In this document: piece after piece, positions 1 through 7,705 of the stretch
Layout of the letters: each line of letters opens with the position of its first letter
Position numbering within the stretch: the first letter of the stretch is position 1
From: Ruaniaceae bacterium KH17
GTDB lineage: Bacteria > Actinomycetota > Actinomycetes > Actinomycetales > Actinomycetaceae
DNA: 35,145 bases
Assembly (NCBI GenBank): GCA_900199505.1
Contig: FZQV01000027.1
Location: 1 to 35,145 of the forward strand
Reading direction: 5' to 3'
Made by a program: the position numbers and the translations under genes
Notes under the pieces: generated by a model
Database searches by the model: none
What the model was told of the DNA's origin: nothing
The model's input: the letters and a program-made list of their open reading frames with translations, nothing else

Positions 1-775
1 GATTGAGGTCTCTTCCCACCATCAGTCGTACGAGTTCCGGCTGGGAAACCTCATGTGTCGGTAGAGTCGCGACGTGCGCGCCATCCTTGAGGACCGTAAT
101 GTCGTCGCAAATCTCGTAGAGTTCATCAAGGCGATGTGACACGTAGAGGACTGCGACCCCTTCCTCCTTGAGCCCGCGTATTAGCTGCAGGAGCGCTTGC
201 GTCTCCTGGTACGTCAACACGGCGGTTGGCTCATCGAAGACAATTACTCTCGAATTTCGCGCCAGCGCCTTACAGATCTCGACGATCTGCTGCTCTGCGA
301 CCGTGAGTTCGTGTAAGAGCCTGGAGGGATCCAGATGCCCGAATCCAACTGCCTCCAAACCTGCCCGGGCGCTTGCGCGGAGGTCCCTCCACCTGATGAA
401 TGGCCCACCTCCATGGAGCTTCTCGATGAACATGTTCTCGGCAACCGACAGGTCGGGTGCAAGCATAAACTCTTGATAGATCACCGAAATCCCCCGAGCC
501 AGCATCTCGTGCGGCGACGCCGTGGTGATCTCCTCGCCGGAGATCACCACGGTGCCGCTATCACGGGGATATGCGCCAGCCAGAATCTTGATCAAGGTTG
601 ACTTCCCGGCTCCGTTCTCGCCAATCAGTCCGTGCACCGATCCCGGCCGCAAGACAAGATCGACACCAGACAGTGCCCGGGTCCCACCGAACGACTTCGA
701 GATGCCACGCATCTCCACGATCGCGGTTGTCTCATTCATGCGTTTCACCAGCTGGCCATTCCCATCGTTGCTCAT
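1..775 (-). CDS. CUT2-family sugar ABC transporter ATP-binding protein, 3' end outside window
   Basis: This is the ATPase of a ribose/xylose/galactose-type (CUT2) importer. It hydrolyses ATP on the inner membrane face to drive sugar uptake. The frame is open from the ATG at 775 to the window edge, so 258 residues of the usual ~500 (two fused ATPase domains) are visible. The Walker A motif GENGAGKST lies at residues 52-60. It is followed by a Q-loop (VIYQEF), an ABC signature region in the CUT2 form (LTVAEQQIVEICKAL), Walker B (VIVFDEPTA) and a switch His (VSHRLDE). The start was chosen 12 bases after the stop of the binding-protein gene; an in-frame ATG at 739 is possible but has a poorer ribosome site. 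The gene forms an operon with the upstream binding protein, and the permease is presumably beyond base 1. The family is certain; the sugar is unknown. Confidence 0.93.
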   Translation of the reverse strand, partial: MSNDGNGQLVKRMNETTAIVEMRGISKSFGGTRALSGVDLVLRPGSVHGLIGENGAGKSTLIKILAGAYPRDSGTVVISGEEITTASPHEMLARGISVIYQEFMLAPDLSVAENMFIEKLHGGGPFIRWRDLRASARAGLEAVGFGHLDPSRLLHELTVAEQQIVEICKALARNSRVIVFDEPTAVLTYQETQALLQLIRGLKEEGVAVLYVSHRLDELYEICDDITVLKDGAHVATLPTHEVSQPELVRLMVGRDLN

Positions 776-787
776 GACTCGTCTCGC

Positions 788-1867
788 TTAGAAGCCTCGA
801 CCAGCGAACTCCGCCACGTTATCCTTCGTGATTGCTGCAGGCTCGGTTAGCGTGACAAATGGGAAGTCGTCGGCAGTCTTCTCACCCGAGAGGATCTCCG
901 CGGCGATATTGACGGCTGTTTCCGCAATAAGGTCCGGACTGTTCAGGCCAGTCGCAAAGTACTTTCCTTCCGCGATCAGGTCGAGTGCGCGCTGCGCGCC
1001 ATCCGCCGCTGCAACGATGTCAACATCGTCCATCTGCGCATTTGCAAGAGCCGTCATCGCACCGAAGAGCATGTCATCGTTTTCGCCGAAAACCGTGGTG
1101 ATGTCGGGGTGTGCGGTAATGAGATCCTCAGTAGCCTGCAGTCCGCCATCTTCCGACCAATCCCCGAATCCCTGAGCAACAATTTCAAGCGATGCGTCGG
1201 GGTAGGACGTAGATCCGGTGTCCTTCAACTCCTGCTCGAGATCCTCAGCCTTAGCCCATGAATCCTCCACACTCAGCCCGAGGCGGTACTCAATGATTCC
1301 GGCAATCAAACCCGTGCGCCGCTGCAAGCTTCCGAGGTCGACCTTCGAGCCACTGATCATGATGCCCTTGATCGCATCGGTGTTGGCCTCGGCATACGCC
1401 ATTCCAACAAGTCGAGCGTTCTCGGGGTTGTTCGCATAGACATTCGTAATGATCTTTGCCCCTTCAGCCGCAGCATTATCCACAGCGATCACAGGGATTC
1501 CTTCAGCATCGGCAAGGGCGATGCTTGGCAGAGCTGCGTCGGGTTCAATCGGATCGATGAAGATCGCGTCCATTCCTTGTGATGTGAAGGTCTCGAGGTT
1601 CGCAGCCTCTTTCTGCACATCGTTATTGGCATCGAGAACGGTAACCTCCCACCCCTTCTCCTCTCCATACCTCTTGATCCCCTCACCGATCGCCACAAAG
1701 AAGGGCGCCTCCTGTGTCTTCAGTGAGAATCCGACGGAGATTTCGTCCCCTCCCTCGGTTGAACCCGTGTCGGTCGTGGTCGGCTCCTCTGAGCTACCAC
1801 ATCCGGCCAGCACCAGAGCGGATACAGACACACCGAGTACGGCGGCCAAAGTCCTGTTTCGCTTCAT
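788..1867 (-). CDS. CUT2-type sugar-binding lipoprotein (periplasmic-binding-protein-like, RbsB family)
   Basis: This is the extracellular receptor of the CUT2 sugar importer. Its 359 residues start with a lipoprotein signal peptide and lipobox LVLAGC (lipidated Cys 23), then a Ser/Thr/Glu-rich linker. A type 1 periplasmic-binding fold follows, with the family pattern of an N-lobe (ISVGFSLKTQEAPFF), IFIDPIEPDA, a hinge region (VIAVDNAA) and a C-lobe (VFGENDDMLFGAM). The ATG at 1867 is preferred over an upstream GTG/ATG extension because AAAGGAG sits 7 bases upstream and the signal peptide then begins at Met 1. The gene is first in its operon, ahead of the ATPase. FGENDDMLFGAM and AAADGAQRAL are typical of ribose/xylose-like receptors, but the ligand cannot be named from sequence. 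Confidence 0.92.
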   Translation of the reverse strand: MKRNRTLAAVLGVSVSALVLAGCGSSEEPTTTDTGSTEGGDEISVGFSLKTQEAPFFVAIGEGIKRYGEEKGWEVTVLDANNDVQKEAANLETFTSQGMDAIFIDPIEPDAALPSIALADAEGIPVIAVDNAAAEGAKIITNVYANNPENARLVGMAYAEANTDAIKGIMISGSKVDLGSLQRRTGLIAGIIEYRLGLSVEDSWAKAEDLEQELKDTGSTSYPDASLEIVAQGFGDWSEDGGLQATEDLITAHPDITTVFGENDDMLFGAMTALANAQMDDVDIVAAADGAQRALDLIAEGKYFATGLNSPDLIAETAVNIAAEILSGEKTADDFPFVTLTEPAAITKDNVAEFAGRGF

Positions 1868-1944
1868 TGAGTCTCCTTTGCAGGGCCGATGACGATCGCA
1901 CGGCCGCGATCTCACATCCTGGTGATGCGCATCAGTTTTGAGCT

Positions 1945-1973
1945 AGGTTACTCACTTTTGATAAACTTGACAA
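1945..1973 (-). promoter_or_regulatory. candidate sigma-70-type promoter of the CUT2 operon
   Basis: On the minus strand, TTGTCA (1968-1973) is followed after 17 bases by TAACCT (1945-1950). This would place a start of transcription about 70 bases before the binding-protein ATG. The -35 box is good and the -10 box weak. The -35 region also lies within the imperfect palindrome TTGATAAACTTGACAA (about 1958-1973), which could be a regulator site. This is inference from spacing and position only. Confidence 0.45.
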
Positions 1974-2054
1974 GAGGTGATTTTCTCGGATCTTGATCTT
2001 TAACCGAGCTGCTCTAAGGAGGAGATTCTGACGTAACAGAGGCCCTGAGACCGC

Positions 2055-2180
2055 GGCTCCGGCGTCGGGAACCTCGGTCGCGTGATTGCCGAGGAGATCC
2101 CGTGGCAGGGCCGGCCGTTCTCGGTGCGGCTACGCGTTCCCCCGCTCGGCGCCCTCTGGCTCGTCCCGGAGGAGAAGTAG
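2055..2180 (+). pseudogene. glgB: 3' remnant of glgB (1,4-alpha-glucan branching enzyme)
   Basis: One plus-strand frame reads GSGVGNLGRVIAEEIPWQGR, then PFSVRLRVPPLGALWLVPEEK, then the TAG at 2178-2180. This matches the C-terminal beta-sandwich end of GlgB (known pattern: a YGGSGVGN-like segment followed by W-H/Q-G-x-P and PPL-x-x-x-W). The matching frame has a stop at 2046-2048, and nothing GlgB-like is recognisable further upstream. Only about 41 of the usual 700 or more codons survive, and there is no start codon. It is most likely what a deletion or rearrangement between the CUT2 operon and the GH2 operon left behind. The codon pattern is still coherent, suggesting a fairly recent loss. 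Confidence 0.72.
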
Positions 2181-2186
2181 CGCATC

Positions 2187-2231
2187 ATCTTGGCTGTTGG
2201 CGAACGCATAGCGTTCGCCAACAGCCAAGAT
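2187..2231. terminator. 21-bp perfect hairpin, probable bidirectional terminator
   Basis: The arms 2187-2207 and 2211-2231 are perfect inverted repeats (ATCTTGGCTGTTGGC and onward) around the loop ATA. AGCGC/GCGCT pairs outside them around a small bulge. The hairpin sits 7 bases after the glgB-remnant stop and 5 bases before the end of the GH2 lipoprotein gene. There is no U-tract, as is common for actinobacterial terminators. Its position between converging reading frames supports termination in both directions. Confidence 0.7.
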
Positions 2232-2235
2232 CGCG

Positions 2236-4080
2236 CTATGGGGCCGAGCCGGCCTCGATGGTTTCGAGGTTGATCTGGCGCACGATCTGAGTGTCCACCT
2301 TCTGCACCTGGCGATCGTAGGTGAAGAGGCCGTTCTGCTCGGTCTCCACATCGGTGATCTGCGTGTAGATCGAGCCGGACATCCCGAAGCTCGGCGCCCA
2401 ATCGCGCAGCGCCGCGGTGTTCTCCACGTAACCCGCGTTCAGCGCCTCCCGATCGGCCACGGCCCCGTACGGGTTCATGTCCGTGCCATCCCAGGAATGG
2501 CCCTCGATCGCCAGTGACAGCCCGCCGTGCTCGCCGTCGATCGCGGCGCGGTCCCGGTCCGGACTCGGGAACGCCGGCCCCTGGTAGGCGTGCCAGCTGA
2601 TCACATCGCCCGCGTAGGGGTCACCGGGCGTGAGGCAGCAGTTCGAGCCACTCCTGGCGATCACGAGCCGGCTCGGATCCGCCTCCGCGAGATCCCCAGC
2701 CACTACCTTCGCCGCCTCGACCGTCCACTGGCCCCACCCCTCATTGAAGCCTACCCAGCCGATGATCGACGGCGCCGCCTCCAGTTGGTGCACAATCCGC
2801 ACAGCTTCGTCGCGGAAGTTGGCCTGATCGTCCTCGGAGATCTGATCGTTGCGCACCTCCGTCATCGCGGGGATGTCCTGCCAGACCATCATTCCAAGCA
2901 CGTCCGCCCAGTAGTACCAGCGTGCCGGCTCCACCTTGATGTGCTTGCGGATCGTGTTGAAGCCGAGCTCCTTGGTCTGCTCGATATCGAACTTCAGCGC
3001 CTCATCCGTGGGCGCGGTGTAGATGCCATCCGGCCAGTAGCCTTGATCGAGCGTGCCGAGTAGATACGTCTGTTCACCATTGAGGGTGATCCGGTTCATG
3101 CCAGCGATCTGCTCGACGGCGATCTCCCGCAACCCCGCGTAGCTCTCCACCGAATCACCGCTGTCGAGGGTGGCGACGAGCGTGTAGAGGAAGGGATCCT
3201 CGGGCGACCAGAGACGCGGGTCATCGACCGCCAGAGTGAGGGCAGAATCGGCCGGGCCGCTCGCCGAACCCACCGAGGCGCCGTCGGCGAAGGCTTCAAC
3301 GGTCACGGTGCTGCCCGCCGCATCGCCGTTGTAGGTGGCCGTGACCGCGAACGAGCCGGAGTCGGCATCGGGCACGGCCGCCAGCGTCGCGATACTCACG
3401 GGCTCGACCGGCTCGAGCCAGACCGTCTGCCAGATCCCGCTCGCGGAGGTATAGAAGATTCCCTCGGGATTCAGCCGCTGCTTGCCCACCGGGATGTTCT
3501 CGGCATCGATCGGCGAGTGCACCGCGACAACGATCTCCTGGGTGCTCTCGGTCAGCGCCTCCGTGATGTCCGCACCGAACGAGTCGTAGGTGCCCGAGTG
3601 TTGCGTCACCTCGGTGCCGTTCACGTAGACCGTGGCGTAGTGGTTCACGGCGCCGAAGTTGAGCCGCACCCGCTTGCCCTCCGCGGTGTACTCGGCCGGC
3701 ACCTCCACCGTGGTCCGATAGAGCGCATACTCCGAGTAGTCCTGGATGCCCGAGAGCGCGGACTCGGGCGCGAACGGCACCAGGATCCGCTGTGAGAGAT
3801 CACTCCCGAACGGGATCTCACTCGCTCCATCCCAGGGCTGGTACTGCCATTCGCCATTCAGGTTGAGCCACGTGGGATCGTCCAGCGTGGGCCGGGCGAG
3901 TTGCGGGCGCGGGTACTCGGGGAGCGCGTTCGCCGTGTTCACCTGTTCGGTCCACGGCGTGGTGAGCGGCGGTTCGCGCATCGTCCACGCATCCGAGCCG
4001 CCCGAGTCGCTACCCGAGCAGCTTGCGAGCAGGAGGCTCAGCGCCGCCACCAGCGCTACGGCGCTGAACCTCGACCTCAT
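2236..4080 (-). CDS. GH2-family glycoside hydrolase, lipoprotein
   Basis: This 614-residue enzyme is probably anchored outside the cell: its signal peptide ends in LASC (Cys 21). It has the GH2 layout, with a jelly-roll sugar-binding domain at about 65-225 (LNLNGEWQY, LNFGAVNHYATVYVNG), an immunoglobulin-like domain at about 225-320 and a TIM barrel after about 330. The likely acid/base is Glu 447 in FNEGWG and the likely nucleophile Glu 517 in GEHGG. GH2 covers beta-galactosidase, beta-glucuronidase, beta-mannosidase and others, and I cannot choose between them. It is the last gene of the transporter operon. Its start overlaps the stop of the upstream GH2 gene by ATGA, so the two are translationally coupled. 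The two enzymes are paralogues, and this one probably trims oligosaccharides before import. Confidence 0.9.
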   Translation of the reverse strand: MRSRFSAVALVAALSLLLASCSGSDSGGSDAWTMREPPLTTPWTEQVNTANALPEYPRPQLARPTLDDPTWLNLNGEWQYQPWDGASEIPFGSDLSQRILVPFAPESALSGIQDYSEYALYRTTVEVPAEYTAEGKRVRLNFGAVNHYATVYVNGTEVTQHSGTYDSFGADITEALTESTQEIVVAVHSPIDAENIPVGKQRLNPEGIFYTSASGIWQTVWLEPVEPVSIATLAAVPDADSGSFAVTATYNGDAAGSTVTVEAFADGASVGSASGPADSALTLAVDDPRLWSPEDPFLYTLVATLDSGDSVESYAGLREIAVEQIAGMNRITLNGEQTYLLGTLDQGYWPDGIYTAPTDEALKFDIEQTKELGFNTIRKHIKVEPARWYYWADVLGMMVWQDIPAMTEVRNDQISEDDQANFRDEAVRIVHQLEAAPSIIGWVGFNEGWGQWTVEAAKVVAGDLAEADPSRLVIARSGSNCCLTPGDPYAGDVISWHAYQGPAFPSPDRDRAAIDGEHGGLSLAIEGHSWDGTDMNPYGAVADREALNAGYVENTAALRDWAPSFGMSGSIYTQITDVETEQNGLFTYDRQVQKVDTQIVRQINLETIEAGSAP

Positions 4081-5879
4081 GCTGTCGTGTCCTCCTCGTA
4101 CGCGGCACGCTCCATCTGCACGGCGCGGATTCGATCGATGTCCAGCTTGGGGCTCCGATCGAAGTTATAGAGGCCGTTCTGCTCCTGGAAGGTGTCCGTG
4201 AGCTGCGTGTAGCAGTACCCGAACATCAGCGGATTGCGCAACAACACGCGAGTGAGCCCGGCGTAGCGCTCGTAGAACTCTTCCTCGGTCCGGACGCGCT
4301 CACCGTAACCCCACGAGTCGCCGCTTTCGGCGGTGGCCGCGGCCGCGAGCTCGGCGTTCCACCAGATGCCGCCATACTCCGAGACGAAGTATGGGCTGCC
4401 CGGCTCGAACGGTAACGAGATCTCCGCACCATGGAACAGGTTCATGTACGGCTTCCCCTCGGCGAGTCCGCCCTGCTCGATCGCGAACCGCTCCGGATCC
4501 TGCTCGTAGCTGTGGCTGTCCCACACGTCCACGCCGCGCACACGGTGTGAGTAGCCGGAGGCGTCGATCACGGGCCGAGTCGGGTCCGCCGCCTTCGTTG
4601 CGTAGTACATGCCCACGGTGACGTCGTCGAGCTGCGTGATCCGATCGTGTAGTTCCTGATACGTCTCGTTCAGGGGGCACCAACCAATGATCGACGGGTG
4701 GTTTCGATCGCGCCGGAGAACCTCGACCCACTGCGAGATGAACGAGGCCGTGGGCCGCTGGTTATCGCCGCGCGCACCGCCCACCTGGGCGCCCCAGTCC
4801 GCGAACTCACCCCAGACGAGGTAGCCGAGCCGATCCGCGTGGTAGAGGTAGCGCTCCTCGGCGACTTTCTGGTGCAAGCGCGCGCCGTTGAAGCCCGCGG
4901 CCATAGACAGCTCGATGTCCGCGACCAAAGCTTCGTCCGACGGCGCCGTCATCAGCGAGTCCGGCCAGTAACCCTGGTCAAGCACCAGCCTCTGGAAGAC
5001 GGGCTCGCCGTTCAGCAGGATGCGGTGGCCGTCGATCGAGACCGAGCGAAGGCCGGCGTAGGAGGTGACCTCGTCGAGGACCTCCTCGCCGTCGAGCAGG
5101 CGAACCGTGAGTCCGTAGAGGTGCGGATCTTCGATCGACCACAGGCGCCGGCGCTCCTCTGGGACCGCAAGGCGTTGGCTCGGTGACTGCTCCACCACGG
5201 GAACGCTCGAGCGCGAGACCTCGCCATCGCCGTCGGTCAGAACCACCTCCACTGAGGTGCCTGGGCGGCGGGCCGAGAGCTCGGTCGTGACCGTGAAACT
5301 CGAGTCGCCGAGGTTCGGGATCACGTGCAGCAGGTCCACATGTGCGGGCGAGACGGGCTCGATCCACACGGTCTGCCAGATTCCCGTGGTGCGGGTGTAG
5401 TGGCAGCCCGAATTGCCATACCAGGTGGCCTGCTTGCCGCGGGCCTGGGCCTGATCGCGGGTGTCGCGGGCGCGGACCACGATCGTGGCCTGCTCCCCCG
5501 CCTGGACTCCGAGCTTCGCGGAGAAGGAGGAGAAGCCTCCTCGGTGGCGCGCCACCTCCTGGCCGTTCACCCACACCGTGGCGTCGTGGTCCACGGCGCC
5601 GAAGTGCAGTAGCACGTCCCTGCCGGCCCACTCGGTGGGAATGGTCACCGAGCGCCGGTACCACACGGCCGAGAGGAAGTCTGTGTAGCCGATGCCCGAG
5701 GCCTCGGACTCCGGCGCAAACGGCACCAGGATCTCCTGGGCAAGCGCACGATCGCACAGGCCACGATCGATCCCGGAGTCGCCGTGATCGAACTCGAACT
5801 CCCACGTGCCATTCAGGTTCAGCCAGTCCGGGCGCACGAACTGTGGGCGTGGGTACTCTGGGCGAGGAATCGGATTCAT
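4077..5879 (-). CDS. GH2-family glycoside hydrolase, intracellular
   Basis: This 600-residue GH2 enzyme has no signal peptide. It starts directly in the sugar-binding domain (EYPRPQFVRPDWLNLNGTWEF), followed by FGAVDHDATVWVNGQEV, an immunoglobulin-like domain and a TIM barrel. The likely acid/base is Glu 405 in PLNET and the likely nucleophile Glu 501 in VSEYGG. Both catalytic acids are present, so it should be active. It follows the two permease genes after a 39-base gap and shares ATGA with the GH2 lipoprotein gene downstream. The location suggests that it hydrolyses the sugar imported by the neighbouring transporter. The ribosome site before the ATG at 5879 is weak (AGAAAG). The specificity (galactoside, glucuronide or mannoside) is not decidable here. 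Confidence 0.9.
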   Translation of the reverse strand: MNPIPRPEYPRPQFVRPDWLNLNGTWEFEFDHGDSGIDRGLCDRALAQEILVPFAPESEASGIGYTDFLSAVWYRRSVTIPTEWAGRDVLLHFGAVDHDATVWVNGQEVARHRGGFSSFSAKLGVQAGEQATIVVRARDTRDQAQARGKQATWYGNSGCHYTRTTGIWQTVWIEPVSPAHVDLLHVIPNLGDSSFTVTTELSARRPGTSVEVVLTDGDGEVSRSSVPVVEQSPSQRLAVPEERRRLWSIEDPHLYGLTVRLLDGEEVLDEVTSYAGLRSVSIDGHRILLNGEPVFQRLVLDQGYWPDSLMTAPSDEALVADIELSMAAGFNGARLHQKVAEERYLYHADRLGYLVWGEFADWGAQVGGARGDNQRPTASFISQWVEVLRRDRNHPSIIGWCPLNETYQELHDRITQLDDVTVGMYYATKAADPTRPVIDASGYSHRVRGVDVWDSHSYEQDPERFAIEQGGLAEGKPYMNLFHGAEISLPFEPGSPYFVSEYGGIWWNAELAAAATAESGDSWGYGERVRTEEEFYERYAGLTRVLLRNPLMFGYCYTQLTDTFQEQNGLYNFDRSPKLDIDRIRAVQMERAAYEEDTTA

Positions 5880-5918
5880 TGAACTATCGCTTTCTATCTG
5901 TGGCTCGTAGGTGTGGGA

Positions 5919-6746
5919 CTAGCCCTTGATACCGGTCATGGAGACGCCCTTGACGATGTACCGCTCGAAGATAATGAACAGGATGATCATCGGGAGCGAG
6001 GCGACCATATTGGCGGTCATCGGTAGGACGTAGTCCACGGTGTAGGTCCCCGCGAAGGTCGGAATACCAACGGGGAGCGTGAACATGTCTGAGCTCATGC
6101 TGGCGAGCAATGGCCACAGGTAACTATTCCAGCTGCCCGTGAAGGAGAAGATCGCCACGGTCACCATGATCGTCTTGGACAGCGGGAGCGCCACGTAGAA
6201 GAACGCGCGCCAGTGGCCGGCACCGTCGATCTTGGCGGCGTCCATCAGCTCATCGGGAATCGACTTAAAGAAGGAGACCATGATGATCAGGTTGAACGAG
6301 GCCGCAAGGCCCGGAATGATCAAGCCGGTATACGAGTCGAGGATGTCCAGCTTGTTCGCCGTGATGAAGAGCGGCACCACCATCGCCTCGACCGGAATCA
6401 TCAGTCCCGCAAGGAAGTAGACGAAGAAGATCCCACTGCCCTTGAACTTGATCTTGGCGATCGCGTAGGCCGCCATCGGGGTGATGATCAGGGTAAGGAC
6501 CGTCGAGACGATCGCCACGAACATGGAGTTGTAGAACCAGGTCCAGACCGAAGACTTCAGGAGCACACGTGGGTAGTTCTCCAGCGTGAACGGAGGCAGG
6601 AACCAGTCGATGGCGTTCTTCGTGCCGACACCCTCGGGCTTCAGCGAGACGAACAGCGCCCACACCACGGGGAACAGGAAGAGCAGGATCGCAACAATAG
6701 TAAGGACGGTCAGTAGCACGCGACCGACTGTGATCGGTTGCTTCAT
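5919..6746 (-). CDS. CUT1 carbohydrate ABC transporter permease (MalG-like)
   Basis: This is one of two membrane subunits of an oligosaccharide importer. It has 275 residues and six predicted membrane spans, the first at about 9-32 (VLLTVLTIVAILLFLFPVVW). The cytoplasmic EAA loop that contacts the ATPase is seen as DELMDAAKIDGAGHWRAFF, with the conserved G. The C-terminus ends MTGIKG (family: VxGLTAGAVKG), typical of the MalG-type partner. It overlaps the upstream permease by ATGA. No CUT1 ATPase lies in the operon, so a shared MsmK/UgpC-type ATPase elsewhere in the genome is likely, as is common in this transporter class. Confidence 0.94.
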   Translation of the reverse strand: MKQPITVGRVLLTVLTIVAILLFLFPVVWALFVSLKPEGVGTKNAIDWFLPPFTLENYPRVLLKSSVWTWFYNSMFVAIVSTVLTLIITPMAAYAIAKIKFKGSGIFFVYFLAGLMIPVEAMVVPLFITANKLDILDSYTGLIIPGLAASFNLIIMVSFFKSIPDELMDAAKIDGAGHWRAFFYVALPLSKTIMVTVAIFSFTGSWNSYLWPLLASMSSDMFTLPVGIPTFAGTYTVDYVLPMTANMVASLPMIILFIIFERYIVKGVSMTGIKG

Positions 6747-7633
6747 GACTCTTCACTCCTGTTCTGGACCCTCAGCTGAATCACCGAGATCACGAGGAGG
6801 AGGACGAAGAGCAACATCGACATCGCCGATGCATAGCCCATGTTGTCCTTCGCGAATCCGGTTTGGTAGATGTACTGCACAATCGAGCGTGTGGCCGTGC
6901 CCGGGCCACCACCGGTGATCAGGTTGATCTGACCGAACACCTTGAACGACGCCAGGAGTTGGAGCAGGAACACGAGCCAGTGCGTGCGAGAGAGTAGCGG
7001 CAACGTGATCGAGAAGAGCTGCCGGGTCTTGGAGGCGCCGTCGATCGAGGCGGCCTCGTAGACCTCATCGGGAACCTCCTGGAGTGCCGCGAGGTAAAGC
7101 AGCATGCTGAAGCCAACCGACCACCACACGGTGGCCAGCGCCAACGTGATCCACTGCAGGCCCTTACCAATGATCCACTGCGGTTCGGTGCCCGCCGAGA
7201 TGATCCCGAGATCGCGCAGCAAGTTGTTGATCACGCCCGTGTGCGGGGAGGCCATGTAGAGCACGATGTACGAGATCACCGTGACCGAGAGAACGCTCGG
7301 GATGTAGAACGCGGTCCGTGCCAGCTTGCGTAGCCGGGTGGGCCGGTTGGCCAGCAGTGCCAACAGCAACGCCGTGCCAACGAGCAGGGGTACGGTGATC
7401 ACCACGAAAATCGTGGTGTTGCCCATAGCGCCCCAGAAGTACTTGTCCCCGAATGCCTTGGTGTAGTTGTCGAAGCCGACTCCGCCGAGGTCGCCCATAA
7501 GGCTCCACTTGCGGGTGCTGACATAACCACCAAAGAGCACGGGCCACACGGTAAACACCGTGTAGAGAATGGCAAACGGTGCCATGAAGGCGAGTGCGAT
7601 CCCTAACGCCTTGAAAGTCTTTCTCGACTCCAT
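6743..7633 (-). CDS. CUT1 carbohydrate ABC transporter permease (MalF-like)
   Basis: This 296-residue inner-membrane permease has about six spans and a short N-terminus, as in LacF/UgpA-type subunits. The EAA loop reads DEVYEAASIDGASKTRQLF, followed by ITLPLL, and NLITGGGPGTATRSIVQYIY is the family pattern before the last spans. The start at 7633 has AAGGGAGAGGA just upstream. The gene lies 72 bases after the binding-protein gene. That gap holds a strong hairpin, so this permease may be expressed at a lower level than the receptor. It pairs with the MalG-like subunit through a 4-base overlap. Confidence 0.94.
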   Translation of the reverse strand: MESRKTFKALGIALAFMAPFAILYTVFTVWPVLFGGYVSTRKWSLMGDLGGVGFDNYTKAFGDKYFWGAMGNTTIFVVITVPLLVGTALLLALLANRPTRLRKLARTAFYIPSVLSVTVISYIVLYMASPHTGVINNLLRDLGIISAGTEPQWIIGKGLQWITLALATVWWSVGFSMLLYLAALQEVPDEVYEAASIDGASKTRQLFSITLPLLSRTHWLVFLLQLLASFKVFGQINLITGGGPGTATRSIVQYIYQTGFAKDNMGYASAMSMLLFVLLLVISVIQLRVQNRSEES

Positions 7634-7665
7634 CGGTCCTCTCCCTTGAGCTCAGTCATGTGGAA

Positions 7666-7697
7666 GGGTGGTGGGGCGGGATGCCGCCCCACCACCC
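7666..7697 (-). promoter_or_regulatory. intercistronic 14-bp hairpin after the binding-protein gene
   Basis: Arms GGGTGGTGGGGCGG (7666-7679) and CCGCCCCACCACCC (7684-7697) are perfectly complementary around a 4-base loop. The hairpin lies 8 bases past the stop of the binding-protein gene and before the first permease. Such structures usually stabilise the upstream message or partly terminate, giving more receptor than permease. There is no U-tract. Confidence 0.7.
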
Positions 7698-7705
7698 GTT
7701 CGGAC

